This document shows positions 35,986 through 44,621 of a DNA stretch of 64,000 bases, one piece after another. Origin of the DNA: Alphaproteobacteria bacterium (lineage in GTDB: Bacteria > Pseudomonadota > Alphaproteobacteria > Puniceispirillales > Puniceispirillaceae). The stretch spans positions 106,821 through 170,820 of the forward strand of contig RFZL01000001.1 in NCBI GenBank assembly GCA_009920665.1, written 5' to 3'. A program made the position numbers and the translations under genes. The stretch's first letter is position 1; every line of letters starts with the position of its first letter. The notes beneath the pieces were generated by a model that did not search any database, was not told the origin of the DNA, and worked only from the letters and a program-made list of their open reading frames with translations.

Positions 35986-37915
35986 CAGCACCAGTCCTGT
36001 CCACCGGTCGACCTGTTATGATCAGAAACGCCAGCAAGATCATCGCCAGGGCAATAAACGCACCAGAGACAAATCCATTATTCCCCGCAAGGAGATTGAA
36101 AAGCAGCAACATTCCGAGAGCAAGCAAAACAACGCGAACCGGGATGCTGATCGGCCCTGCCAACGCGCCTATCGAACATCCGGTAAGAAGAATGATGACG
36201 GCAATGATTGACGGGAGCACCATCCAAAGATCTGCACCGTCCTGAAAGGTCAGCATTTCGGGGTAAAGCACGAATACAAAAGGGATCACATATATGCCGA
36301 TACCAATCCGCAGCGAGGAAAACGCCGTCTGCCACGGAGACGTGTTGGCGATGTTCGCGGCGGCAAAACTCGCAATCGCCACCGGCGGCGTGATCATCGA
36401 CAAAATGCCAAAATACAGAACGAACATATGCGCCGCGAGAGGCGTCACCCCCAATTCCACGAGCGATGGCGCGATCAGCGTTGCCAGCAGGATATAGACG
36501 CCGACAGTTGGCATCCCCATACCAAGCAGGATGCTCAACAGCGCCGTCAGAAGCAGCATGACGAAAATCATTCCGCCGCTTGCTGCAAGAATTTGCAACG
36601 TCAGCACAAAGGAAAGACCAGAGACGTTCAGCACGCCAATGACAAACCCCGCAGCAGCGGCAAGCACGATAATATCGGCCAGCCCCTGCATCGCGGCCAG
36701 CAGTTGTTTGCCGAGCATCATGGCAGTTCTCATTGGACGCGCACCGGGTGCAATGAAACTGACCAGGAACAGAGCCAACAGGGCAGCAAGGCCGGAAAAC
36801 TCCGGCGTGCGCCGTTCCACAAACAGATAGTAGATCAGCACCCCCACTGGGATCATGAACCGAAAATCCCAGGCGCTGATCTGTGAATCGACATTCGCCT
36901 GCCTGCCTTCCGGGCTGCCTTCCGGGGGTGCCGCGTCAACCGCCTTCTCACCCGAAGGAGTGAATTTGCGCGCCTCGAGATCCACAGCAAGGAACAGGGC
37001 AAAATAGAACAGCAGCGCCGGCAAGATAGCTGCTTTCGCAATGTCGACATAGGAGATTTCGAGAAGTTCGGACATAAGGAACGCGGACGCCCCCATGATC
37101 GGTGGCATAAGCTGTCCGCCTGTTGAGGAGATGGCCTCAATGGCAGCGGCAGTTGGTGCCCGATAACCTGCCCGTCTCATCATCGGGATTGACACGGCGC
37201 CGACGGCGGCGACATTGGCCACCGCACTCCCCGAAACCATCCCGAAGGCCGCTGAACCGACAACCGAAATCTTTGCCGCACCCCCGCGAAAGCGGCCGAC
37301 AATTCTGGCTGCGAGATGCGAGAAAAGAGCGCTTCCTCCAAGCCCATTCAGCATGGCGCCAAAGAGAATGAAGGGCGCGACGACAACAGCAGCAATGTAG
37401 AGAATTTTCGAAAACAGGGCATTCGTGTCGAGTGCCAGATAAACCATCAATCGCGATATGCCGACCGGCCGTGTACTGTAAGAATCTGGCAGATGCGGAG
37501 TCAGAAAGACAAGCCCCCCCATGACCAGTATCAGAACGGGAAGGAACAATCCTGTCTGCCGACGCGTCGCTTCAAGAACACCGATAATCATCACCAGGCC
37601 AAGCACAACCGCCGAAGGCGGTGCCAGCGCCAGATCAAGCTGGAGCATCGGATAGTTGACCGCCACATAGGTAAACAGCGCATAGCAGGTGGCGGCAAAA
37701 ACCAGATTCAGCAACGCCAAGGCCGGTCGCGCCGGCCCCCTGGACAGCAGAATCAGCACAACCGAATAGCCAGCGGCAAGCGCCAGAAACTGCTCGGGAT
37801 AGAAATAATACCCATTCCGCGCGGGAAGGTCGGCAAGCCAGCCGAACGTTACAACCGCAAGATGAAGTTGCATCGCGCCACGAAACCAGCCGACAGCCTT
37901 CTCGATATCACTCAA
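35978..37915 (-). CDS. TRAP transporter permease, fused small and large subunits (TAXI type)
   Basis: A 645-residue polytopic protein with an N-terminal 4-helix DctQ-like part (about residues 15-170) and a C-terminal DctM-like part. The latter includes GSAAFGMVSGSAVANVAAVG and FVMLLLTALLSILLGMGMPT, the paired motifs of the large subunit. Such fusions pair with TAXI-type binding proteins, and one is encoded 73 bases upstream. The system would import an acidic organic solute using an ion gradient. The overlap with P450 suggests transport is linked to oxidation of the same compound. This block reads as less GC-rich than its neighbours. Confidence 0.9.
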   Translation of the reverse strand: MSDIEKAVGWFRGAMQLHLAVVTFGWLADLPARNGYYFYPEQFLALAAGYSVVLILLSRGPARPALALLNLVFAATCYALFTYVAVNYPMLQLDLALAPPSAVVLGLVMIIGVLEATRRQTGLFLPVLILVMGGLVFLTPHLPDSYSTRPVGISRLMVYLALDTNALFSKILYIAAVVVAPFILFGAMLNGLGGSALFSHLAARIVGRFRGGAAKISVVGSAAFGMVSGSAVANVAAVGAVSIPMMRRAGYRAPTAAAIEAISSTGGQLMPPIMGASAFLMSELLEISYVDIAKAAILPALLFYFALFLAVDLEARKFTPSGEKAVDAAPPEGSPEGRQANVDSQISAWDFRFMIPVGVLIYYLFVERRTPEFSGLAALLALFLVSFIAPGARPMRTAMMLGKQLLAAMQGLADIIVLAAAAGFVIGVLNVSGLSFVLTLQILAASGGMIFVMLLLTALLSILLGMGMPTVGVYILLATLIAPSLVELGVTPLAAHMFVLYFGILSMITPPVAIASFAAANIANTSPWQTAFSSLRIGIGIYVIPFVFVLYPEMLTFQDGADLWMVLPSIIAVIILLTGCSIGALAGPISIPVRVVLLALGMLLLFNLLAGNNGFVSGAFIALAMILLAFLIITGRPVDRTGADD

Positions 37916-37988
37916 CGGTCAGCCCACCCGATCCTGCAAGCGTCGAGTTATCCGGTCTTGCAACCGGATAGCTCGATTGTATGACGGC

Positions 37989-38933
37989 TTATCTTGCCGC
38001 AGCCCAGGCAATTGTTGCCGGGTGAAAGGCGGTTGCAACGTCCTGCTTGTAGATTTTGTCAGGATCCAGACCGCGATACAGCGGAAAGGCACCGGCGAGC
38101 GCGTCCTTGTTGTTCGCAATCCCGTCCAGAACCTTCCTGATCGCTGCGTCCGGGACATGGGTGCCGGTCAACAGGGTGTTGTCATACCCCAGAACAGTCG
38201 TCGGCGCGCTGACACCGGCAAAATTCGGCAGCGGCGGAACAGTAACGCCATAGCCGTCCGGGAATTGTGACTTCAGCCTAGCGATGCTTGCCGCATCATC
38301 AGGCATGGCAAGAACCCTAACCGGCTGCGCTGCATTCACCTCGGCAACCTTTGCCGCACCGACGGCAAAGAAGAAAGCGTCGGCACGGTCGTTCAGGAAT
38401 TGCTCGGCTCCGACAACAACATTGGGAACCATCACGGGCTTGATGTCGGAAGGCTCCACGCCACCGGCATGAAGAAGTGCCTTGGCAATCGTATCGACTG
38501 TGCCCATCGCACTGAAACCGACGGTGACACGCTTGCCCTTCAAATCGGCAAGGGTTTTGATATCGCTATCCTCATGCACGAAAAAGGCCGTGCGAAGGGG
38601 AAACAGGATCGCTGCGATACGCAGATTGTCCTGCTTCTTGCCGGAAAAGACACCGGTGCCCGAAGAGGCCTGCTGCGCTTCAAGAACATTCGCAATGCCA
38701 AAATCCAGATCCCCTGAATTGATAAGCGGAATCAACACAGACTCCCCTGAATTGGGCTGTACCCGCGCCTCAAGATCGGTCTTCTCATTCAGCACTTTTG
38801 CCAACACGGTTCCGGTCGTGAAACTCAGGGTTCCCTGAGACATCGTCCCAAGACCAAGATTTTCAGCCTGGGCAGCTGTCCAGGATGCAACAGAGACTGC
38901 GCCTGCCACCAACAAGGGTGCAATCTTTCTCAT
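37989..38933 (-). CDS. TAXI family TRAP transporter solute-binding protein
   Basis: A 314-residue periplasmic protein with a cleavable signal peptide (ending AQA at about residue 23). The mature part follows the TAXI pattern: LGLGTMSQGTLSFTTG near the N terminus and TLADLKGKRVTVGFSAMGT in the middle, which contacts ligand. It is the binding component for the fused permease just downstream. The ligand is unknown; characterised TAXI proteins bind dicarboxylates such as glutamate or 2-oxoglutarate. Upstream lies a 13-bp tandem repeat array. Confidence 0.88.
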   Translation of the reverse strand: MRKIAPLLVAGAVSVASWTAAQAENLGLGTMSQGTLSFTTGTVLAKVLNEKTDLEARVQPNSGESVLIPLINSGDLDFGIANVLEAQQASSGTGVFSGKKQDNLRIAAILFPLRTAFFVHEDSDIKTLADLKGKRVTVGFSAMGTVDTIAKALLHAGGVEPSDIKPVMVPNVVVGAEQFLNDRADAFFFAVGAAKVAEVNAAQPVRVLAMPDDAASIARLKSQFPDGYGVTVPPLPNFAGVSAPTTVLGYDNTLLTGTHVPDAAIRKVLDGIANNKDALAGAFPLYRGLDPDKIYKQDVATAFHPATIAWAAAR

Positions 38934-39007
38934 GGTTTCCTCCTTTATTAGATTTTATAGATTCACAATGGACCAATCAGCCCAGCAAAACAACAAGGCC
39001 GACCCGA

Positions 39008-39072
39008 CATCATGACCCGGCATCATGACCCGGCATCATGACCCGGCATCATAACCCGGTATCATGACCGAC
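39008..39072. repeat. 13-bp tandem repeat, about five copies
   Basis: CATCATGACCCGG occurs at 39008-39020, 39021-39033 and 39034-39046, with one-base variants at 39047-39059 and 39060-39072. It lies about 75 bases upstream of the TAXI binding-protein start (minus strand), within the probable promoter or leader, and downstream of the aldehyde dehydrogenase stop. Confidence 0.88.
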
Positions 39073-39116
39073 ATCACAAGGAAAGACGCGGCCGGATAGA
39101 GACCATCCGGCACGGT

Positions 39117-40613
39117 TCAGAACAGCCATCCCGGCGCGCTGGAGATCGAATGGTGTCCCTGGAACTGCACCACGCCTTCATAACCAAGATTGCGACCAAA
39201 GCCGCTATCCTTGAAACCACCGAACGGGCCGCGGAAATCCTGTGCTGTCGGGCCATGATTGTTCAGATAGGTGTAGCCGGCCTCAAGTTTACGGGACAGG
39301 GCCAGGGCGCGATCACGATCTTCGGTCCAGACCGATGAACAGAGCCCGTAACGCGAATCATTGGCAAGCCGCAACGCCTCATCCTCGCTGTCGAACGGCA
39401 TGATCGGCAGCGCCGGGCCAAACTGTTCCTCGCGCACGATATCAAGGCTCTGGTCGGGATTGAGGATGATTGCCGGCTTCTGGAAATACCCCTGGCGGTA
39501 CAGCGCCTCATCCGGCACCTGACCGCATTCCCGCACCTCGGCACCGCTCGCCCGCGCCTGCCCGATCATGTCAGTCACCGTCTTCAACTGCTTGGCATTA
39601 TTCACCGGTCCCATATTGGTTTCGGGAAGCAAACCGTCGCCAATCACCATCCGGTCGCAAAGAGCCGTCAACCCGTCGACAACCTCGTCATAGCGCGACC
39701 GGTGAACATAGAGCCGTTTCAACGCCATACAGATCTGACCCGATGACATGAAAGTGCCGAGATACATGTTCATGAAGGCCTGTTCATCGAGCCGTGCATC
39801 GGCACATATGATGGCCGGGTCATTGCCCCCCAATTCGAGCGTGACCGGCGTCAAGCGATCTGCCGCCACTTTCATGATATGCCTGCCGATCCGGACCGAA
39901 CCGGTAAAATTCACAAATCGGACCAGCGGATGCGACACCAGGCTGTCGCCAATCTGCGTGGCATCGCCAGTGACGATATTGATCACGCCTGGCGGAAACA
40001 TCTCGGCAATCTTCTGCAGCGTCATGCTTGGTGCCAGCACCGACAATTCAGACGGTTTCACCACCACCGTATTACCTGCCATCAGCGCCTGAGGCAGCTT
40101 GGCACCGAGGATCGAGAGCGGCCAGTTCCAGGGGACAATCAGTGTTGCCACACCGCGTGGCTGACGCGTGATGATGGTATCGAATGGCGGACCATGCTCG
40201 ATCTCGTCGCGCGCCAGCCTGTCGGCATAAGCAGCGGTGGTGCGGAACCTGTCACCAAGGCGTGACACTTCAATATGCGTTTCCTTGATGATCTTGCCAT
40301 GTTCGCGGCAGAACAGCCGTGAGCGGTAATCGACATCGTCCTGCCCTGATTCCAGAAAGTCCGCGACCTTGTCCAGCTTCTCCGCACGTTCAGCATAGCT
40401 TGTTCGTGACCAGGCCGGATAAGCAGCGTGAGCCGCGCGTACCGCCGCGTCGACATCGTCAATCGATGACAATGCGGCGTGCCCGACAAGCTCATCCGGT
40501 CGCGCCGGATTGTGGAGGGCGTAGGTTCTGCCACCCTCGGCCGGTCTTGCGACACCGTCGATATAGTTTCCGGTGACGACCGGACGGTCGTTGCTGGCTG
40601 CGCTGAACATCAT
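39117..40613 (-). CDS. NAD(P)-dependent aldehyde dehydrogenase
   Basis: A roughly 498-residue aldehyde dehydrogenase. The catalytic Cys is in SSGQICMALKRL, the Glu base in [10 protein letters not shown], and the NAD-site segment in LIVPWNWPLSIL. Start candidates are the tandem ATGs at 40613 and 40610, with AGGGA just upstream. It follows the flotillin gene at 49 bases on the same strand, so it may be the end of the long livK-to-aldehyde-dehydrogenase unit. Relation to vanillin or coniferaldehyde oxidation is inferred from neighbours. Confidence 0.85.
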   Translation of the reverse strand: MMFSAASNDRPVVTGNYIDGVARPAEGGRTYALHNPARPDELVGHAALSSIDDVDAAVRAAHAAYPAWSRTSYAERAEKLDKVADFLESGQDDVDYRSRLFCREHGKIIKETHIEVSRLGDRFRTTAAYADRLARDEIEHGPPFDTIITRQPRGVATLIVPWNWPLSILGAKLPQALMAGNTVVVKPSELSVLAPSMTLQKIAEMFPPGVINIVTGDATQIGDSLVSHPLVRFVNFTGSVRIGRHIMKVAADRLTPVTLELGGNDPAIICADARLDEQAFMNMYLGTFMSSGQICMALKRLYVHRSRYDEVVDGLTALCDRMVIGDGLLPETNMGPVNNAKQLKTVTDMIGQARASGAEVRECGQVPDEALYRQGYFQKPAIILNPDQSLDIVREEQFGPALPIMPFDSEDEALRLANDSRYGLCSSVWTEDRDRALALSRKLEAGYTYLNNHGPTAQDFRGPFGGFKDSGFGRNLGYEGVVQFQGHHSISSAPGWLF

Positions 40614-40662
40614 CTTTCCCTGCCGGTATTCGGGCCCTGACACATGCTGTCGTGATCGGCGA

Positions 40663-42300
40663 TCAGGACGATTCCTCCTGATTCTGCTTGCGCCCTGAAT
40701 CGACGATGCCGCTCATGCCATCATCAAGGCTCACCCCCAACTCCTCGCCAATCTTGCGGAGAGCAGGGAGCTGGACCGCCATATCCATGATCGAATCAAG
40801 CGCCTGATTGACCGGAGGCCGGTCACTACCAGGCTCACCGCCACCACCGGACCCGCCCCTGTCGAGCGCACCTCCGGTAATGTGGTGGATCTTGATGGAA
40901 TCGATCTTCTCGGCGGGCCGGACCATCTGCTCGACGATCTTTGGCAAGGCCTCGAGACGTGCCTTGTCCCGGGCAAGATCGACAATCTCGGGCGCCATGA
41001 CGTTCTCTGCCTCATTCATGGCGCGGACATTCTGGGCTTTCAGCGCCAGTTCCTCGGCCATCACAGAAAGTCTGGCTTTCTCGGCATCACTCTCCGAATT
41101 CGCCGCCTGCAGGCGGGCTTTGGCAAGCGTGACCATCGTCGCGGCCTCGACGTCTGCGGCCTCGCGCTTGCGAAGTCCGTGAACCTCGCTCTCCCGCTCG
41201 GCGGCGATGATGTCGAGGCTTTTACCGCGTTCGGCGGCCGCGATGGCCTTGGCCGTCTCAACACTCTCGGCGGCCTTTACCGCTTCAGCATGGGCGCCGC
41301 TGGCAGCGGCTTCTGCCTTGGCCTCGTCCATACTCTGCTTGCGAAGGGTGATATTGCGTTGCTGTTCGGCTGTCTGGACGGCAAGCTTTTGCGCGATCTC
41401 GGCCTTGCTGATTTCCTCCTCGCGACGGATATCGCTGGCACGGATGGATTTCTCCATCTCGATCTTCGCGGCATTGGCAGCGATTTCAGACTCCGCCTTG
41501 CTTGCCGCGATCTCGGCAAGCTGGACCGCACGAAGCGATTCCAGCGTCTTTACCTGCTCAATCTGCGCCTCCTGCTCCTCGAGATCGATTTGCAGCGTCC
41601 GCTTCGCCGCCTCCATCGCCGAGCGCCGCACCGACACCTCTGCATCAGCATCGATCGTGGCGCGCTCCTTCTTGGAATTCGCGATCACCTCGGCAAGCTT
41701 GCGCATGCCGACAGCGTTGAAGGCATTGTTCTCGTCGAGCGCGGTGAAGGGCGTCTGATCGAGGGCTGTCAATGACACGGATTCGAGTTCAAGACCGTTT
41801 CGACGGATTTCCTCGGTCAAGGCCGACTTCACCTCTTTCACGAAAGCACCGCGGCCTTCATGAAGTTCGTCCATGGTCTGTTGCGCGGCCACCGAACGTA
41901 ACGTGTCGACAAGTTTACCCTCGATCAGGTCACGCAGCTTGTCAGCTTCAAAGGTACGCCGCCCCAGGGTCTGCGACGCACGGGCAATCGACTCCTCGGT
42001 CGGTTCCACCGACACATAGAATTCGACACCTACATCCACACGAAGCCGGTCCTTGGTGATCAGCGCCTGCTCTCCATGCCGGTTAACCTCGAGCCGCATC
42101 GTCTGCATGTTGACGCGGCTGACCTTGTGAAAATAGGGCAATACGATCACCCCGCCATCGAGAACGACCTTGCGTCCCCCGAGGCCGGTTCGCACCAGTG
42201 AGATTTCGCGCGACGCGCGTTCATATAACCACGCCGCGACCACCACAAGGATGACGACGAGGACAACAACCAGAAGAATAATCGATGTAGCGGACATCAT
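40663..42300 (-). CDS. Flotillin-like (SPFH/band 7) membrane protein
   Basis: A 545-residue protein with a single N-terminal helix (about residues 5-24), an SPFH domain (about 30-200, including the segment DRLRVDVGVEFYVSV), and a long Ala/Glu/Lys-rich coiled coil (about 210-450) with repeated EAA/KAE patterns. The C-terminal tail has a Gly-rich linker and ends with a short helix. This is the flotillin/YqiK architecture, which forms oligomeric membrane platforms. A cofactor NfeD gene is not adjacent. Its position inside an aromatic catabolic operon is unusual. Confidence 0.88.
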   Translation of the reverse strand: MMSATSIILLVVVLVVILVVVAAWLYERASREISLVRTGLGGRKVVLDGGVIVLPYFHKVSRVNMQTMRLEVNRHGEQALITKDRLRVDVGVEFYVSVEPTEESIARASQTLGRRTFEADKLRDLIEGKLVDTLRSVAAQQTMDELHEGRGAFVKEVKSALTEEIRRNGLELESVSLTALDQTPFTALDENNAFNAVGMRKLAEVIANSKKERATIDADAEVSVRRSAMEAAKRTLQIDLEEQEAQIEQVKTLESLRAVQLAEIAASKAESEIAANAAKIEMEKSIRASDIRREEEISKAEIAQKLAVQTAEQQRNITLRKQSMDEAKAEAAASGAHAEAVKAAESVETAKAIAAAERGKSLDIIAAERESEVHGLRKREAADVEAATMVTLAKARLQAANSESDAEKARLSVMAEELALKAQNVRAMNEAENVMAPEIVDLARDKARLEALPKIVEQMVRPAEKIDSIKIHHITGGALDRGGSGGGGEPGSDRPPVNQALDSIMDMAVQLPALRKIGEELGVSLDDGMSGIVDSGRKQNQEESS

Positions 42301-42317
42301 ATTCTCTCCTTTTCGGG

Positions 42318-43142
42318 TTAGAATTGATGCATGTTCTGGTAGATGTGCGAGGACATCCCACCATCAAGCATCAGATTGGCTCCACGGAACCAATGGGTCA
42401 TATCGGACAACATGAAACACACCACAGGCGCGATATCCTCGGGCCTGCCGGGGCGGTCATTGACTGACAAATCTTCCTCGGCGCGTTTGCCAAGTGTCTT
42501 TTTGAAATCGGGCATGATCGGCGTGTCGACCGGTCCCGGGCTGACCGCGTTGATACGGATGCCGCGATCGCGCCAGGTCCAGCGGTTCTTCATTGTCCAG
42601 ACGACAAGCGCCTCCTTGCTGAAGAAATAACTGCGCCCACCCTCATTGGTGATGTTGTAATCATGAATAAAACGCTCGACATCCTCGAAAGCCAGATGTT
42701 CCGAGGCCTTGATGGCTTCAATCGACTGCGGCCAGCCAAACCCGGCCAGTGACGCCAGATTCACGATCGAGGCGTTGTCATTCAGCTTGTCGATCATCAA
42801 TGTGGTGAAATATTTCAACCCGACCAGATTCACCTTCAGCACGAGATCCGCCGGCCGGGTGGGTGGCAGGCCGGCGCTGTTGGCTATACCGTCGATCCTG
42901 CCGGGAAGCGCGTTGACCAGCGCCTTGATGGTGCGCCGGTCGGACATGTCGGCCAGATACAGCTCATCGACATAGTCTTCGGTCTTGTTAAGGTCCACGC
43001 CAATCACATCTCCGCCAAGTTGCTTGATCAGCTTTGCCGTATCACGGCCGATCCCGGAGGAACATCCCGTCACGACAATCACCTTGTCACGAAGAAGCTT
43101 GCCATAAGTCCAGTCTTTGGCAGCCCAGTCGGTATCCTGCAT
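42318..43142 (-). CDS. SDR dehydrogenase, coniferyl-alcohol dehydrogenase-like
   Basis: A 274-residue short-chain dehydrogenase. Cofactor motif VVTGCSSGIG is near residue 25, the catalytic YxxxK is SYFFSKEAL, and the C terminus ends with MLDGGMSSHIYQN. The N-terminal layout and lack of the usual NNAG (here NSAGLPPT) match coniferyl-alcohol dehydrogenase-type SDRs, which oxidise cinnamyl-type alcohols to aldehydes. The ATG at 43142 follows GGAGGAACAGTG; an upstream GTG at 43160 is less likely. It sits 18 bases after an aldehyde dehydrogenase gene that could act on the product. Confidence 0.75.
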   Translation of the reverse strand: MQDTDWAAKDWTYGKLLRDKVIVVTGCSSGIGRDTAKLIKQLGGDVIGVDLNKTEDYVDELYLADMSDRRTIKALVNALPGRIDGIANSAGLPPTRPADLVLKVNLVGLKYFTTLMIDKLNDNASIVNLASLAGFGWPQSIEAIKASEHLAFEDVERFIHDYNITNEGGRSYFFSKEALVVWTMKNRWTWRDRGIRINAVSPGPVDTPIMPDFKKTLGKRAEEDLSVNDRPGRPEDIAPVVCFMLSDMTHWFRGANLMLDGGMSSHIYQNMHQF

Positions 43143-43160
43143 CACTGTTCCTCCCTGCAC

Positions 43161-44621
43161 CTAGAATACCGGCGGGAACCCGCGCCCGCCGCGTTCCAGC
43201 GTCACCCATCTTGTCTCGGTGAACGTATCGGTTGACCAGCGTCCACCATGCCGACCGACACCGGATGATTTCGACCCGCCAAACGGCACATGAGGCTCGT
43301 CATTCACCGAACTGCAATTGATGTGGCACATGCCTGTTTCCAGCGCGGCGGCGATCGCCAGCCCACGCGACTCGTCCCTCGTGATGACGCCTGACGACAG
43401 GCCATATTCGCTGTCATTGGCGATCGCCACAGCTTCATCATCGGTGCGATAGGGGATGACCGGCACGACCGGGCCAAAGGTTTCCTCGGCATAGACTTTC
43501 ATATCTGGCGTCACCCCGGTGAGGATGGTCGGCTCGACGAATCTGCCATTGACGCCGCCGCCAAGCGCCACATGCGCCCCCTTGGCCACCGCATCATCAA
43601 TCTGTTCCTTGACCTTGCCGGCCTGCTTGTCATTGATCAGCGGCCCGATGACATGGCTGTTGTCGGCGGTCGGATCACCGACCTTCAGCTTTGCCGCGCG
43701 TGCAACAAAGCGTGACAGGAATTCATCGAAAACCGATTGCTGGACCAGAATCTTCTCGACCGACATGCAGATCTGCCCCTGATGCATGAAGCTGCCAAAA
43801 TTGGCTGCCGCCGTGGCCCGGTCCATATCCGCATCCTCACAGACAATCAGCGCGTCCTTGCCGCCAAGTTCGACACAACATTTCTTCAGATGCGCGCCGG
43901 CCTTTGCCGCGATCACCCGACCGACCGGCGTGGAGCCGGTGAAGCTGATGCCCTTGACCAGCGGATGCTCGATAATCACGTCACCGACGGCTGGAACATT
44001 CTCACGCGAGCAGGTCACAACATTCAGCACACCTGCCGGGACACCGGCCGCCTCAAAAATCTCGGCAAAGATCATTCCGCCGGTGAAGGGTGTCTCCTCG
44101 GATGGCTTCAGCACCACGCAATTGCCGGCCGCAATCGGGAAAGCCAACCCCCGCGCTGTCAACAGCGTCGGGAAATTCCATGGCGAAATAACCGTCACGA
44201 CACCCATCGGACGGCGCATTGCCAGCGATACCTTGCCATGGTCGGATGGCATCACCTCGCCGACAGGGTTGTAATTCATCGCCGCGGCGGCGCGGAACAC
44301 CTCCGGCACATAGCCGGCCTCGAACATCCCCTTGCCGAACCAGCCCCCCCCCTCGCCCTGCAGCGCCGCAACAAGATCATCACGACGGCGCTCGAACTCG
44401 TCCGCCACCTTCAGCATGTAATGCGCGCGCTCGGCGTGGGTCAGGGACGACCATTGGTGGAACGCGGCCTGGGCCGATTCAATGGCCCGCACCGCCATCG
44501 CGCCGTCACCATCTGCAACCCGGGCCCAGACGGAGCCGTCCGCCGGGTTCATGTCATCAAAAGCGCGCCCTGTCGACACCCATGAGCCGCCGATAAACAG
44601 ATTGTCAAATGATCTGGCCAT
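43161..44621 (-). CDS. Aldehyde dehydrogenase, vanillin/coniferaldehyde-type context
   Basis: A 486-residue aldehyde dehydrogenase with catalytic Cys in HQGQICMSVEKI, Glu in VELGGKDALIV, and NAD contact VISPWNFPTLL. It resembles benzaldehyde/vanillin/salicylaldehyde dehydrogenases in its LNxxTCSREN-type segment (NVVTCSREN). It starts on the base next to the livF stop, so it is in the same transcript as the importer and the SDR. Together they would oxidise an imported aromatic alcohol to the acid. Confidence 0.85.
   Translation of the reverse strand: MARSFDNLFIGGSWVSTGRAFDDMNPADGSVWARVADGDGAMAVRAIESAQAAFHQWSSLTHAERAHYMLKVADEFERRRDDLVAALQGEGGGWFGKGMFEAGYVPEVFRAAAAMNYNPVGEVMPSDHGKVSLAMRRPMGVVTVISPWNFPTLLTARGLAFPIAAGNCVVLKPSEETPFTGGMIFAEIFEAAGVPAGVLNVVTCSRENVPAVGDVIIEHPLVKGISFTGSTPVGRVIAAKAGAHLKKCCVELGGKDALIVCEDADMDRATAAANFGSFMHQGQICMSVEKILVQQSVFDEFLSRFVARAAKLKVGDPTADNSHVIGPLINDKQAGKVKEQIDDAVAKGAHVALGGGVNGRFVEPTILTGVTPDMKVYAEETFGPVVPVIPYRTDDEAVAIANDSEYGLSSGVITRDESRGLAIAAALETGMCHINCSSVNDEPHVPFGGSKSSGVGRHGGRWSTDTFTETRWVTLERGGRGFPPVF

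Noticed and set aside
36428..37984. Plus-strand frames opposite the TRAP permease
   Set aside because: They are Gln/His/Arg-rich shadows of membrane-helix codons.
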